64,000 bases of DNA from Sphingopyxis sp. (GTDB lineage Bacteria; Pseudomonadota; Alphaproteobacteria; Sphingomonadales; Sphingomonadaceae): NCBI GenBank assembly GCA_013823985.1, contig PNNB01000047.1, positions 243,690-307,689 of the forward strand, read 5' to 3'. A program made the position numbers and the translations under genes. A model generated the notes under the pieces. It saw only the letters and a list, made by a program, of their open reading frames with translations, searched no databases and was not told the DNA's origin. Shown in pieces: positions 1-9,345 of the stretch (position 1 is its first letter; each line of letters begins with the position of its first letter).

Positions 1-240
1 CATTACACCCGCCAAGGTCGTCAAACTGGGTTGGGGCCCACTGGCAGTTCCACCGTCGTCAATCCACCCCGCCATCAACGGCAGGATGAGCGATGCATAG
101 GTCAGCGCAAGCAACCCGCAGCCCATGTAGAAAACAAAGGGAAGAACCTTGTCCCGCTGCGGCGCGAAGGCAAGGATCAGCCAGCCGAGCATCGCCCAGC
201 TATTTGTCCAACCGAATATGCTTTCCCACGGCAATGTCAT
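1..240 (-). CDS. ABA4-like (DUF4281) membrane protein, partial
   Basis: The reverse strand from the ATG at 238-240 reads an open frame to the window edge (80 codons, no stop), so the 3' end is missing. The product begins with [13 protein letters not shown], then a Trp/Leu-rich membrane segment, the turn FAPRRDK, a second membrane segment and a GWIDDG loop. That order (N-terminal helix, APRR turn, LxxAGW) resembles ABA4-like DUF4281 membrane proteins, whose bacterial role is not well established. It is divergent from pdxH with about 45 bp between start codons, so the two promoters must lie in that gap. The family call is by eye on a partial protein. Confidence 0.55.
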   Translation of the reverse strand, partial: MTLPWESIFGWTNSWAMLGWLILAFAPQRDKVLPFVFYMGCGLLALTYASLILPLMAGWIDDGGTASGPQPSLTTLAGVM

Positions 241-285
241 GCCTTCCCCCTTTTATCCTCCGTCAGTCTAGCCTATCGCTGCGAT

Positions 286-882
286 ATGGAAAGACCTGAT
301 CCCTTTATGTTGTTCGACAATTGGTACGCCGAAGCGCGCGCCAGCGAAATAAATGATTCGAACGCAATGGCGCTCGCCACGGCGGGGGTCGACGGATTGC
401 TTTCGGTGCGCATGGTGCTGTTGAAAGGCCATGGCGCAGACCTTGGCAGCCACGGCGGATTCATATTCTACACCAATTTTGAAAGCCGCAAGGCCGGACA
501 GTTGCTGCAGAATCCGAATGTCGCCTTGCTCTTCCACTGGAAATCCTTACGCCGCCAAATCCGGATCGAAGGCGGCGCAAGCCCCGTCGAGGATAAAGTC
601 GCCGACGCCTATTTCGCCACCCGCTCGCGCAATTCGCAGCTGGGCGCATGGGCATCGGACCAATCGCGCCCGCTGGCCGACCGCGCGACCTTCGAAGCCC
701 GCTTTGCCGATGTCGAAGCACGGTTTGATGGGCAGGATGTCCCCCGCCCGCCACATTGGTCGGGCTGGATGGTCAGCCCGAACCGCATTGAATTCTGGCA
801 GGACCGCGAATTCCGCCTGCACGAACGGTGGCTTTATGAACGCACGGCAGACGGCTGGACCAGCGGAATGCTTTATCCGTGA
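286..882 (+). CDS. pdxH: Pyridoxamine 5'-phosphate oxidase PdxH
   Basis: FMN-dependent oxidase that turns pyridoxine or pyridoxamine 5'-phosphate into pyridoxal 5'-phosphate, the last step of vitamin B6 synthesis and salvage, in the cytosol. The ATG at 286 gives 198 residues, close to the family norm; a longer in-frame extension upstream is not protein-like. Visible family blocks are [16 protein letters not shown] and [13 protein letters not shown] (FMN site), [15 protein letters not shown], and the C-terminal RPPHWSG...IEFWQ...RLHER with the substrate-binding RxH. The end reads MLYP rather than the usual RLAP/RLYP. The stop overlaps the GTG of the next gene (GTGA), suggesting co-transcription with the cation pump. 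Confidence 0.93.
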   Translation: MERPDPFMLFDNWYAEARASEINDSNAMALATAGVDGLLSVRMVLLKGHGADLGSHGGFIFYTNFESRKAGQLLQNPNVALLFHWKSLRRQIRIEGGASPVEDKVADAYFATRSRNSQLGAWASDQSRPLADRATFEARFADVEARFDGQDVPRPPHWSGWMVSPNRIEFWQDREFRLHERWLYERTADGWTSGMLYP

Positions 883-1832
883 GCCTTGCCCACAACCACC
901 ATCATGAAATGCATGGCGCGCTCACCACACGTGCGGCGATTGCCAGTGTGTCGATGGCGTTATTCTTGCTCGCGCTCAAAACATATGCGGCTGCCGAAAC
1001 AGGGTCGGTGGCGCTGCTGGGATCGTTGGCCGATACCGGTTTTGACGTCCTCGCATCGCTGTTGACGCTGTTCAGCGTGCGCTATGCCGCCCGTCCGGCG
1101 GACGACAACCACCGGTTCGGCCATGGCAAGGCAGAGGCGCTGTCCGCGCTGATCCAGGTCATATTGGTAATCGTATCCGCCATATTGATCGGTTGGCGCG
1201 CCGTCGACCGGCTGGGGTCAGGTGAAACCACTGCGCGTCCGGAATTTGGCATCGGCGTGTCGGTTATCGCGATTGCTGCAACACTCGGCCTGTTGGCGTA
1301 CCAGCGTCATGTTGTGCGCAAGACGGGTTCGGTCGCCATCCATGCAGACCATGTTCATTACCAGTCGGACTTGCTGCTGAACATTGCCGTCATCATCGGC
1401 ATTGCGCTCGAAACATTCCTGCATTTGCGCGGGGCCGATCCGGTTTTCGGCATCGCCATCGCCATCTGGTTACTTTGGGGCGCCTATCGCGCCGCGCAAT
1501 TGGCGCTTGACCAGTTGCTGGACCGCGAATGGCCGGAGGAAAAGCGGCAGCGCTTTATCGAGGTGGCGATGCGCCATCCCGAATTGCGCGGCATTCACGA
1601 CATGCGCACCCGTTCAAGCGGCGCGCATGATTTCTGCCAATTTCATGTGTGGGTCGACCCCAATATGACGGTATTGCAGGCGCATCGCATCATGGATGAA
1701 GTTGAAGAGGCGCTGATGCACGAATTTCCCGGTGTGGAGGTGCTCATCCACCCGGATCCCGAAGGACATAAGGATGAGCTTGGCTACATCCCGTCGGAGA
1801 CAATTGAACATCAGGATCACGACCATGACTGA
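879..1832 (+). CDS. Cation diffusion facilitator (FieF/CzcD-type efflux)
   Basis: Inner-membrane proton-coupled exporter of divalent metals (Zn2+, Fe2+ or Co2+ in known relatives). 317 residues with about six membrane helices. The transport site is suggested by DTGFDVLAS in TM2 and [10 protein letters not shown] in TM5, with [12 protein letters not shown] between them as in FieF. The cytosolic C-terminal domain ([14 protein letters not shown]... to VLIHPDPEG) is the usual dimerising ferredoxin-like fold. His-rich stretches at both ends ([15 protein letters not shown]) may bind metal. The start is GTG, overlapping pdxH by 4 nt; the 3' end overlaps the PhzF gene by 8 nt. The metal cannot be told from sequence. 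Confidence 0.9.
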   Translation: MSLAHNHHHEMHGALTTRAAIASVSMALFLLALKTYAAAETGSVALLGSLADTGFDVLASLLTLFSVRYAARPADDNHRFGHGKAEALSALIQVILVIVSAILIGWRAVDRLGSGETTARPEFGIGVSVIAIAATLGLLAYQRHVVRKTGSVAIHADHVHYQSDLLLNIAVIIGIALETFLHLRGADPVFGIAIAIWLLWGAYRAAQLALDQLLDREWPEEKRQRFIEVAMRHPELRGIHDMRTRSSGAHDFCQFHVWVDPNMTVLQAHRIMDEVEEALMHEFPGVEVLIHPDPEGHKDELGYIPSETIEHQDHDHD

Positions 1833-2622
1833 CCTACCCTATTACCATGTCGACGCCTTCGCCGACCGGCCCTTCACCGGGAATCAGGCCGCCGTCATGC
1901 CTTTGGACGCATGGCTGGACGATGCCGTCTTGCAGGCCATAGGCGAAGAGAACAACTTCGCCGAAACCGCCTTCACCATCCCCGATGCCACGGGTGAGGC
2001 GGATTATGAGCTGCGCTGGTTTACGCCGGCGGTGGAAATCCGGCTGTGCGGGCATGCGACGCTCGCCAGCGGGCATATTTTGCTCCAGCAATTTCCGGAC
2101 AAGGACCGGATCACCTTCCGCACGCGCAAGGCGGGCATATTGGAGGTCCGCCGTGAAGGGGACGGCTATGCCGTTGCCCTGCCCGCTATTCCGACCGACG
2201 CCGTTGATATCCCTGAAATGATGGCAGCTATGGGCGGCAAGCCTTTGGCAATGCGGCGTAATCCGGATCATTATAATCTGTTCCGCTATGCCACAGCCGA
2301 AGAGATTTTGGCGCTCAAGCCCGATATGAAGGCGCTTGCTGCCTTTGGCGACGACAGCTTTACTGCCACGGCCCCCGGAACCGACACCGATGTGGTAAGC
2401 CGCGTCTTCGTCCCCGGCGCAGGTGTCGACGAAGATAGTGTGACGGGCAGCGCGCATGCGGTCCTTACCCCTTATTGGGCCGAAGAACTGGGCCGTAATG
2501 ACTTCACCGCCTATCAGGCATCGGCGCGCGGCGGTTATCTTGGATGCCGTCTCGATGGAGACAGGGCATGGTTGTCCGGCAAATGCGTCACGGTCGTAAA
2601 GGGCACATTCAGCTTGGGGTGA
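1825..2622 (+). CDS. PhzF family isomerase/epimerase
   Basis: 265-residue member of the PhzF/diaminopimelate-epimerase fold. Family features: the N-terminal HVDAFADRPFTGNQAAV, the catalytic Glu region NNFAETAF, the CGHATLASGH loop (Cys/Gly-rich in epimerase relatives) and the second-half DEDSVTGSAHAVL block. The ATG at 1825 was chosen because the product then starts directly with the conserved YHVDAF strand; it overlaps the pump gene by 8 nt, so it is probably translated from the same message. The substrate is unknown. No phenazine genes are nearby, so phenazine synthesis is unlikely. Confidence 0.85.
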   Translation: MTDLPYYHVDAFADRPFTGNQAAVMPLDAWLDDAVLQAIGEENNFAETAFTIPDATGEADYELRWFTPAVEIRLCGHATLASGHILLQQFPDKDRITFRTRKAGILEVRREGDGYAVALPAIPTDAVDIPEMMAAMGGKPLAMRRNPDHYNLFRYATAEEILALKPDMKALAAFGDDSFTATAPGTDTDVVSRVFVPGAGVDEDSVTGSAHAVLTPYWAEELGRNDFTAYQASARGGYLGCRLDGDRAWLSGKCVTVVKGTFSLG

Positions 2623-2658
2623 GCACCAAGAAGGTCTTACTAGGAAGAAGGAACATAT

Positions 2659-2958
2659 ATGTTGAAATCAATCGCTGTCGGCGCGTCGCTATTGTGCGCA
2701 ACCGTTGCATTCGCGCAGCAAGCGCCACAGCCCCCCGCAGGCCCGGGTGGCAGCATGCCGAGCCCTGACCAGATTTTCGGCTTTCTCGACGCAGACAAGG
2801 ATGGCTTCATCGCCAAGGACGAAGCCCGCGGACCGATGGTCCAGCATTTCGATCATATCGATGCGGACAAGGACGGAAAAATTTCGCCCGTCGAACTGAA
2901 GACCGCGATGGAAGCGATGCGTCCGCCCGAACCACCCCAGGGTGATGCGGCAGAATAA
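2659..2958 (+). CDS. Secreted EF-hand calcium-binding protein
   Basis: 99-residue small protein with an N-terminal signal peptide (hydrophobic residues 5-18, cleavage likely after AFA-Q near residue 19-20), a Pro/Gly-rich linker, then two canonical EF-hand loops: DADKDGFIAKDE at 44-55 and DADKDGKISPVE at 68-79. All the oxygen ligands at loop positions 1, 3, 5 and 12 are present, so it should bind Ca2+ in the periplasm. The role is unknown; such small EF-hand proteins are common in sphingomonads. It is followed 9 bp later by a strong inverted repeat that probably ends transcription. Confidence 0.85.
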   Translation: MLKSIAVGASLLCATVAFAQQAPQPPAGPGGSMPSPDQIFGFLDADKDGFIAKDEARGPMVQHFDHIDADKDGKISPVELKTAMEAMRPPEPPQGDAAE

Positions 2959-2966
2959 GGATAAAG

Positions 2967-3000
2967 GTTGGGGACAGTCCCTAAAGGAACTGTCCCCAAC
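2967..3000. terminator. Perfect 12-bp inverted repeat (GGGGACAGT type), likely bidirectional terminator
   Basis: GTTGGGGACAGT (2967-2978) pairs exactly with ACTGTCCCCAAC (2989-3000) around a 10-nt loop whose ends can also pair. It fills the 45-bp gap between the convergent EF-hand and cyclophilin genes. There is no U tract on the plus strand, so it may be a dispersed palindrome used as a terminator. A related core, GGGGACTGTCCC, recurs at 15726-15737. Confidence 0.6.
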
Positions 3001-3003
3001 AGC

Positions 3004-3453
3004 TTAAGCTACAGTTGCCTTGCGGATAACGCCCGGATTTGCAGGCGGCTCACCCTTTGGCAGGGCATCGACATGTTCCATGCCGCTGATGACCTGACCC
3101 CAGACCGTGTATTGACGGTCAAGGAAGGTCGCATCATCAAAACAGATGAAGAACTGGCTGTTGGCGGTGTTCGGATCGTTCGTCCGCGCCATCGAGCATA
3201 CGCCACGCACATGCGGTTCGGCGTTGAATTCCTGCAACAGATTTGGCTTGGACGATCCGCCCATGCCGGTGCCGTTAGGACAACCGCCCTGCGCCATGAA
3301 GCCGGGGATCACGCGGTGGAATTTTACGCCGTCGTAAAAGCCTTCGCTGGCCAATTCCTTAATGCGTGCAACGTGGTTCGGCGCCAGATCGGGGCGCAGC
3401 TTGATGACAACGTCGCCGTCATCCAGGCTTAAAGTGAGGGTTTCGTCTGACAT
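3004..3453 (-). CDS. Peptidyl-prolyl cis-trans isomerase (cyclophilin type)
   Basis: 149-residue single-domain cyclophilin that speeds proline isomerisation during protein folding. Visible family motifs are VKFHRVIPGFMAQGG (active-site Phe-His-Arg), ANSQFFICFDD and VWGQVISGMEHVD. No signal peptide, so it is cytosolic (PpiB-like). An AGGAG lies about 7 nt before the ATG. It is convergent with the EF-hand gene and divergent from mgtE, with 135 bp between starts. Confidence 0.93.
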   Translation of the reverse strand: MSDETLTLSLDDGDVVIKLRPDLAPNHVARIKELASEGFYDGVKFHRVIPGFMAQGGCPNGTGMGGSSKPNLLQEFNAEPHVRGVCSMARTNDPNTANSQFFICFDDATFLDRQYTVWGQVISGMEHVDALPKGEPPANPGVIRKATVA

Positions 3454-3588
3454 GATGGCTCCTTACGATGATATTGTGGGTGCCCTAGGCGAAGCAATCG
3501 CCGTGGCCAAGCCAAAAACATTGCATTTTGAACTTGGACGCTTAGGAGGAGGCCAGTTCCCATCCAGCAACCCAAGGGGAGGCCGCAC

Positions 3589-4998
3589 ATGACCAGCGAA
3601 CCAGCCGATCCTGAAATCCTTGACGACGACGTCATGGAGACCCTGGACGAAGATAACAATCTGACCCGCGACTTTGTGGACCGAGTTCTGGACGCCGTCG
3701 AATCGGGCGACCGGGACGAAGTGCGGCGTTTGGTCGAACCGCTCCACGAAGCGGACATCGCCGACCTTCTGGAACAGATGCCGTCGGACCAGCGCGGCGC
3801 GCTCGCGGTCGCCATGGGCGACTTGATGAGCGCCGATGTGTTGGCCGAGGTCAACGATTATGTCCGCGAAGACATTATCGACGCGCTGCAACCATCGCAG
3901 GTCGCCGATCTGGCCGGACAACTCGATACCGATGACGCGGTCGCGATCATCGAGGATATGGAGATTGAGGACCAGCAGGCCGTTCTGGCCGAACTGGACC
4001 CCGAAGACCGCGCCGTCATCGAAGACGCGCTGTCCTACCCCGAAGAATCCGCCGGACGCATCATGCAGCGTGAGCTGGTCGCGGTGCCCGAACATATGAC
4101 GGTTGGCCAGCTTATCGACTATTTGCGCGACCATCAGGATCTGACCACCGAATTCTGGGAAGTCTTCGTCGTCGACCCGCAGCACAAGCCGGTCGGCACC
4201 TGCAAACTGAGCTGGATCATGCGCAGCCAGCGCAAGGTTCCGGTCAGCGAGGTCATGAAGCGTGAGCAGACGCTGATCCCTGTCGACATGGATCAGGAAG
4301 AAGTCGCGCTCCGTTTCCAGAAATATGCGCTGATTTCGGCCGCTGTCGTCGATGACAGCGGAAGGCTTGTCGGGGTCATCACCGCCGACGATATCGTCCA
4401 CATCATTCAGGAAGAAGCCGACGAGGACATCTTGCGCCTGTCGGGCGCTGGCGAAGGCGACATTAACGAGCCCATCGCCGACAGCTACAAGGCCCGCGTC
4501 CGCTGGCTGATCGCCAATCTGGGCACGGCGATGGTCGCAAGTTTCATCATCGCGCAATTTGGTGCGGCGATTGAAACGATGGTGGCGCTGGCTGTGCTGA
4601 TGCCGATTGTGGCATCGATCGGCGGCAATGCGGGAACGCAGACGCTGGCCGTCACGGTGCGCGCGCTTGCCACAAACCAGTTGACCCAGTCCAACACCAT
4701 GCGCTCGATCTGGCGCGAGATTCGCGTTGCGCTGCTGATCGGCGCGACGATTGCGGTTATCGCCGGGCTGGGCGCAGGGATCATTTTCAGCAACTGGCTG
4801 CTGGCTGGCGTCATCGCCGCCGCTATCCTGTGCAATATTGCGCTCGCAGGTCTTTCGGGCGTTGCCATTCCGGTGCTGCTCGACCGGCTGGATCAGGACC
4901 CTGCGGTTTCAAGCTCCATCTTTGTGACGATGATCACCGATTCCATGGGGTTCCTTATTTTCCTGGGGCTGGCGGTATTCAGCGGCCTTGCGGGTTAA
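3589..4998 (+). CDS. mgtE: Magnesium transporter MgtE
   Basis: 469-residue Mg2+ channel/transporter of the inner membrane. The acidic cytosolic N-terminal domain (about 10-140, helical repeats such as EADIADLLEQMPS) is followed by two CBS domains (about 145-265), then a linking helix and five membrane segments (about 290-469). The family pore motif GGNAGTQTLAV is present, with a second conserved region near LDRLDQDPA. The MgtE N and CBS domains sense intracellular Mg2+ and gate the pore. AAGGGGAGG precedes the ATG. I see no Mg2+ riboswitch in the 135-bp leader. Confidence 0.95.
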   Translation: MTSEPADPEILDDDVMETLDEDNNLTRDFVDRVLDAVESGDRDEVRRLVEPLHEADIADLLEQMPSDQRGALAVAMGDLMSADVLAEVNDYVREDIIDALQPSQVADLAGQLDTDDAVAIIEDMEIEDQQAVLAELDPEDRAVIEDALSYPEESAGRIMQRELVAVPEHMTVGQLIDYLRDHQDLTTEFWEVFVVDPQHKPVGTCKLSWIMRSQRKVPVSEVMKREQTLIPVDMDQEEVALRFQKYALISAAVVDDSGRLVGVITADDIVHIIQEEADEDILRLSGAGEGDINEPIADSYKARVRWLIANLGTAMVASFIIAQFGAAIETMVALAVLMPIVASIGGNAGTQTLAVTVRALATNQLTQSNTMRSIWREIRVALLIGATIAVIAGLGAGIIFSNWLLAGVIAAAILCNIALAGLSGVAIPVLLDRLDQDPAVSSSIFVTMITDSMGFLIFLGLAVFSGLAG

Positions 4999-5022
4999 AG
5001 CCCCGCATCCCAGATAGCGACC

Positions 5023-5427
5023 ATGCCACTTCACATGACCAAAATCGCCTTTGGCGCAACCAGCCCTGCCGATCTGAAGGCGCGGCTTTCCCATTATAAG
5101 GATGGGGGCGAAGTCCGGCTCACCACGCGCTACCTACCGAAACGTGTGGAGGAAATGACGGGCGGCTCGCTCTACTGGATCCACGCCCACACCATTATCG
5201 GCCGCAGCCCAATACTCGGCTTCATGGAAAATGGGCAGGGTCGGCACTGGATACGCATCGAACCCCGCCTGATCCCCGTACGCGGCATCCCCAAGCGCGC
5301 GCATCAGGGCTGGCGCTATCTCGAAGAAAAAGACGCCCCGCCCGATCTCGGCGACGGGGAATCAGATGCCCGTGATGTCATGCCGTCAAAGATGCTCGGC
5401 GATCTGATGAAGATGGGTCTGGTTTAA
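5023..5427 (+). CDS. DUF1489 family protein
   Basis: 134-residue soluble protein of a family largely limited to Alphaproteobacteria and of unknown function. Conserved stretches are TRYLPKRVEEM, GGSLYWIHAHTIIGRSPI and RIEPRLIPVRGIPKRAHQGWRYL. A second in-frame ATG lies at 5035 (MTKIAFG), and either start is possible. It is 24 bp after mgtE and may share its transcript. The stop overlaps the stop of the convergent thioredoxin-fold gene by 4 nt. Confidence 0.8.
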   Translation: MPLHMTKIAFGATSPADLKARLSHYKDGGEVRLTTRYLPKRVEEMTGGSLYWIHAHTIIGRSPILGFMENGQGRHWIRIEPRLIPVRGIPKRAHQGWRYLEEKDAPPDLGDGESDARDVMPSKMLGDLMKMGLV

Positions 5428-6086
5428 GCCGCTTCGCGCTTCGCCAATACCTTGCCGATTACCCCGGCGAAGGTCTCCGCACTCTGGGCACCGGGTACCA
5501 TGAACTTCTGGTCAAAGATGATTGCCGGAACGCCAGTTATATTCTCGTCCAGCCATTGCCGTTGCTCGGCCCGCACGCCTTGCGTCAGGCTTTCGTCGCG
5601 CATCCATGCATGCGCGGCGGACGCATCCATGCCCTGTTGTTCGGCAATTTCAGCCAAGACCGCACTGTCGCTGACGTCGCGGCGTTCCTGGAAATAGGCT
5701 TTGAAAAGCGCCATTTTCAACGCCGTCTGGGCTTGCCATCCCCGCTCGGCCCCGAACACGGTCAACAGCTTGTGCGCTTTGAACGTGTTGTAGATCCGCA
5801 TCCCCTCGCCATAGTTGAAGGCAAAGCCGACGCTCTCGCCAATATCGGAAAGCCGCTGCCGGGTGGCCTTGCTCTGCTCAGGCGTGCTGCCATATTTGCG
5901 GGCAATATGTTCGGCGGTATCTTCGCCTTCGGGCACCATATTGGGGTTCAGTTCGAATGGATGCCACCATGTTTCGGCAGAAACCGGCTGGTCCAGCATA
6001 TCGAGCGCCATCTGCACCTGACGATAGCCGATAATGCACCACGGGCAGACAACATCGGAAACAATATCGATACGCAGCGGGGTCAT
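5424..6086 (-). CDS. DsbA-family oxidoreductase (FrnE-like)
   Basis: 220-residue cytosolic thioredoxin-fold protein: CPWC active site near residue 15 (VSDVVCPWCIIGY), a long helical insertion, and the C-terminal GVPAIIFDQKFMVPGAQS with the cis-Pro. FrnE-type proteins act on disulfides in the cytosol, some in oxidative stress or polyketide synthesis. The ATG at 6086 is preferred because it overlaps the nudC stop by 4 nt (ATGA); a start four codons upstream would overlap more. It is part of a minus-strand run mutY, hydrolase, nudC, this gene. Confidence 0.88.
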   Translation of the reverse strand: MTPLRIDIVSDVVCPWCIIGYRQVQMALDMLDQPVSAETWWHPFELNPNMVPEGEDTAEHIARKYGSTPEQSKATRQRLSDIGESVGFAFNYGEGMRIYNTFKAHKLLTVFGAERGWQAQTALKMALFKAYFQERRDVSDSAVLAEIAEQQGMDASAAHAWMRDESLTQGVRAEQRQWLDENITGVPAIIFDQKFMVPGAQSAETFAGVIGKVLAKREAA

Positions 6087-6949
6087 GTGGTCACCCAATG
6101 CTTTAAAAGACTGTGCGCAATCGCAAAGGGCGGCGGCGCGTTGAAACGGCGGCCTTCCGCATTATCCAGCGCGGCCTGCGCCTCTTCCTTGGTGACCCAC
6201 ATGGCATCCTCAAGTTCGTCGGTGTCGAGCGTAATGGCATCGTCCTTGGCATCGGCGACACAGGCAATCATCAACTGCGCGCCGCCAAAGGGCCATGGCT
6301 GACTGGTGACGTAACGCACCGCACCACAGGTAACGCCCGCCTCTTCGTGAATTTCGCGGCGAACCGCCTCCTCCACGCTTTCCCCGGGCTCCAGAAAGCC
6401 CGCAAGCGCCGAATAATTGCCGGGCGGGAAGCGCGATTGGCGGCCGAGCAAGGCCTTGCCCTCATATTCCGCGAGCATGATGACGACCGGGTCGGTGCGG
6501 GGGAAATGCTCTTTCCCGCAATTGCCGCATTTCCGGCCCCATCCGGCACGAAACAGTTCCGTAACATGGCCGCATTTGCCGCAGAAGCGGTGGCTATTAT
6601 GCCATTCAATCAGGCTTCGCGCGGTTCCATAAATTGCCGCATCCTCGGCCGGAAGCATAGACAGCGCCCGCCAGATCGCAGGCGACCGGAACATCCCGCC
6701 ATCCGCCTCGACCAGAGGGACGAAATGCGGCTTGCCGTCGGAAAGCCCCAAAAGGATGAGTTCTTCGGACCCTGTAAGCTCCGCAATGGAATGCCAGAGC
6801 AATCCGCCCTCGCTGGCAACCATCGGATCAAGCCCGTCTAGCCCCAATATCCGTGCCCGCCAGTCGCCCAACAACGCACCATAGGCTTCCGCATCGTTGC
6901 GAACGCGGTCGGCCCGGTCAAGCGGGGAACCTGTGAAACCCGGGTTCAT
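6083..6949 (-). CDS. nudC: NADH pyrophosphatase / NAD-decapping Nudix hydrolase NudC
   Basis: 288-residue Nudix enzyme that cleaves NAD(H) to NMN(H) and AMP and, in known homologues, removes NAD caps from RNA. A zinc ribbon (CGKCGH...CGNCG) is followed by the PRTDPVVIM strand, a complete Nudix box (GFLEPGESVEEAV...REIHEEAG) and the NudC-specific SQPWPFGGAQLM. The usual SQPWPFPxS signature has Gly-Gly here instead of Pro-x, a small deviation. It overlaps the next gene by 4 nt. Confidence 0.93.
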   Translation of the reverse strand: MNPGFTGSPLDRADRVRNDAEAYGALLGDWRARILGLDGLDPMVASEGGLLWHSIAELTGSEELILLGLSDGKPHFVPLVEADGGMFRSPAIWRALSMLPAEDAAIYGTARSLIEWHNSHRFCGKCGHVTELFRAGWGRKCGNCGKEHFPRTDPVVIMLAEYEGKALLGRQSRFPPGNYSALAGFLEPGESVEEAVRREIHEEAGVTCGAVRYVTSQPWPFGGAQLMIACVADAKDDAITLDTDELEDAMWVTKEEAQAALDNAEGRRFNAPPPFAIAHSLLKHWVTT

Positions 6950-6952
6950 GGC

Positions 6953-8260
6953 TTAGGCAGCCTGAATGCCCAGATCGGCCAAGACCCACTTAGCGAAATC
7001 TTCGTGGAACGGGTAGACATTGCTAGGCACATATTGCGCCATCAGGACCGCGCGCACCTTGCGGCGTGAATCGACAAATGCGACGGTACCAGCGGCGCCG
7101 CCCCAGCCAAAAGTGCCTTCGAACGCACCCTTGCCCACACGGCCGCCTGCGCCGAAACCTGCGCCCGAGGCAAAAGTGCCATCGGTCGAAACGCCGGACG
7201 GAAGCAAGTCGGACATTGCCAACGCCGCAGTTTCCGGAGCCATGACGCGAACGCCATCCAATTCCCCGCCATTTTGCAGCATATGCAGGAACCGGTCGTA
7301 ATCATGCGCGGAGCAGACCAGACCTGCGCCGCCAAAGGCGAAGGCAGGTTTGTCGAGATAGATGCTGGTTGGGCCCGGATCAATCGGGATGAGGATGCCG
7401 TTCGCTGGCGCATAATTGGTAACAAACCGCTTGGTTTCCGATGCGGGTACCTGGAAATAGCTACTTGTCATCTTGAGCGGATCAAACAGGCGCGCCTTCA
7501 AAAAGGCGTCAAATTCCATACCGCTCGCCACTTCAATTACGCGGCCCAACAGATCGAGCGAGATCGAATAGCTCCATTTTGTACCCGGCTCGGCGATCAA
7601 CGGCAATTTCGCCACGCGCTCGGCAAAGGTCTTCAAATCGGGCGTGGGTGCAGGAACGGTAAAGCCCGGAATGGGAAAGCGGCTCATAATCGCGGGATTG
7701 ATGCCATTTTCATTATAGGCGTTCAGCAGCGGCCCTTTGGTGATGATGTTATATCCCAAACCGGCGGTATGAGTCAGCAGATGGCGCACCGTTATCTGGT
7801 TCTTCGCGGGCACAGCCGCCAGGCTGTTATCGGGATCGGTCAAAACCGTCATCTTCGCAAATTCAGGGATGAAGTCGGCAATGGGTTGGTCGAGTTTCAA
7901 CTTTCCATCACCCACCAGCAGCATTGCGGCAACGCCCGTGATCGGCTTGGTCATCGAATAGACGCGCCATAGCGTGTCGGCATCGACCGGCGTCGCGTCG
8001 CCTTGCGCAATCGTGCCCATCGCGACGATATCGGTGGGAAGATCGCCCTTCCCGATAGAGGCAAGAAGTCCGGGCAGCTTGCCTGCGGAAATATAGCTTT
8101 CAAACTGTGCCTTGATGGTTGGATATTTATCCGCCGCAGCACGCGCCCAAGCGCCGGCAGGCAGAAACGCAGTTGCCGCCCCGGCCATCGCCATCGCGCT
8201 GCTCCAGCTCAGGAAGCTGCGTCTGTCTAAAGTTGACCGGACTATTACGCTGTGTTCCAT
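6953..8260 (-). CDS. Class-C beta-lactamase-like serine hydrolase, probable Tat substrate
   Basis: Serine hydrolase of the beta-lactamase/esterase/D-Ala-peptidase family. With the ATG at 8260 the protein has about 435 residues and starts with a twin-arginine leader (DRRSFLSW then an Ala-rich core ending GAWARA), so it is probably exported folded. Catalytic motifs: SMTK (Ser-x-x-Lys), YSIS (Tyr-x-Ser), and WGGAAGT near the C-terminus in place of KTG. This pattern is more typical of esterases/transesterases than of true beta-lactamases; the substrate is unknown. The ATG at 8263 overlaps the mutY stop equally well. Confidence 0.85.
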   Translation of the reverse strand: MEHSVIVRSTLDRRSFLSWSSAMAMAGAATAFLPAGAWARAAADKYPTIKAQFESYISAGKLPGLLASIGKGDLPTDIVAMGTIAQGDATPVDADTLWRVYSMTKPITGVAAMLLVGDGKLKLDQPIADFIPEFAKMTVLTDPDNSLAAVPAKNQITVRHLLTHTAGLGYNIITKGPLLNAYNENGINPAIMSRFPIPGFTVPAPTPDLKTFAERVAKLPLIAEPGTKWSYSISLDLLGRVIEVASGMEFDAFLKARLFDPLKMTSSYFQVPASETKRFVTNYAPANGILIPIDPGPTSIYLDKPAFAFGGAGLVCSAHDYDRFLHMLQNGGELDGVRVMAPETAALAMSDLLPSGVSTDGTFASGAGFGAGGRVGKGAFEGTFGWGGAAGTVAFVDSRRKVRAVLMAQYVPSNVYPFHEDFAKWVLADLGIQAA

Positions 8261-9345
8261 CATCTCTCTCCCGATGCCAATGCCACTTTTGTTGCCTTGA
8301 TGAATAGGGTTGGCAACCCCGCCTTGTCGAGCGAATTTACGTCCCACCATTCGCCTTCAATCGGTGGATTGGGGCCATGCGGCCATGCCGTAACGGCAAT
8401 CTGCATTTCGAGCGAAAAATGCGAGAAAATATGGGATATAGCGGGCGAAAGACGGTGCCATTTCGCCGGAAAGGGCGGGCACATGTCGCCATCCGATTTC
8501 GCGTTCCATCCATCATCGGGCAACGCCCGCATGGCGGCCAGCATGCCGCTATCCTTGCGCCGCACCAGCCACACATCTTCGCCCCGCTGTATCCAGAACG
8601 CGGTGCCCGTCCGAACCGGCCGTGCTTTTTTGGGCAGCTTGACCGGATACGCCTCCGGATTTCCATCCCGATAGGCCTGACACACAGCTTGCAAGGGACA
8701 GCGGCCACATGAGGGGGCCTTCACCGAGCAAATTCCAGCCCCCAAATCCATCATTGCCTGCGCAAAGTCGCCAGAATGCTGCTCCGGCGTGATCGAGTCC
8801 ATGCGCGCTGCAATTTCCGGTTTCGCCTGCGGCAGCGGCGTGGAAAGGGCAAAAAGGCGGGAGACGACACGTTCAATATTGGCATCGACCACAACCGCGC
8901 GGCGGCCAAAGGCGATCGACGCAATCGCAGCGGCGGTATAGGGTCCGATACCGGGCAGTTTTTTAAGCGCATCCTCGCTATCCGGTAACTGGCCGTCATA
9001 TTCCGCCACCACCGTTCGCGCGCATTTCAGCAGATTTCGGGCACGGGCATAGTAACCAAGTCCCGCCCACGCCGCCATCAGGTCAGCATCGTCACACGCG
9101 GCCAGCTCGGCAAAATTTTTCCATCTATCGGTGAAGCGCGCAAAATAGGGAATGACCGCCATAACCGTCGTCTGCTGCAGCATGATCTCCGACAGCCAGA
9201 CATGGTAGGGATCGGCAGCACCTTGCCCCGGCCGCTTGCGCCACGGCAAATCCCGCGCATGGGCGGCGTAGTGCGTCAGAAGCAGGGCTGCGATATCCCC
9301 AGTTTTCTGGTCAGAATGTTGGACGTTGGGCATTGGAAATGGCAT
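8260..9345 (-). CDS. mutY: A/G-specific adenine glycosylase MutY
   Basis: DNA glycosylase that removes adenine mispaired with 8-oxoguanine. Features in order: LPWRKR, DPYHVWLSEIMLQQTTV, AGLGYYARARN, the HhH LPGIGPYTAAAI with the catalytic Asp in VVDANIERV, the [4Fe-4S] cluster Cys pattern C-x6-C-x2-C-x5-C (CSVKAPSCGRCPLQAVC), then a C-terminal Nudix-like 8-oxoG recognition domain. The start is taken at 9345 (361 residues); ATG 9333 is equally possible. The upstream extension to 9408 does not look like protein. It is divergent from the DUF721 gene, with overlapping 5' ends. Confidence 0.93.
   Translation of the reverse strand: MPFPMPNVQHSDQKTGDIAALLLTHYAAHARDLPWRKRPGQGAADPYHVWLSEIMLQQTTVMAVIPYFARFTDRWKNFAELAACDDADLMAAWAGLGYYARARNLLKCARTVVAEYDGQLPDSEDALKKLPGIGPYTAAAIASIAFGRRAVVVDANIERVVSRLFALSTPLPQAKPEIAARMDSITPEQHSGDFAQAMMDLGAGICSVKAPSCGRCPLQAVCQAYRDGNPEAYPVKLPKKARPVRTGTAFWIQRGEDVWLVRRKDSGMLAAMRALPDDGWNAKSDGDMCPPFPAKWHRLSPAISHIFSHFSLEMQIAVTAWPHGPNPPIEGEWWDVNSLDKAGLPTLFIKATKVALASGER

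Noticed and set aside
3454..3588. Mg2+ riboswitch (M-box) in the mgtE leader
   Set aside because: Only 135 bp, with no conserved M-box stems visible.
3463..4557. 364-codon minus-strand frame opposite mgtE
   Set aside because: Antisense shadow; overlaps the divergent promoter region and lacks recognisable domains.
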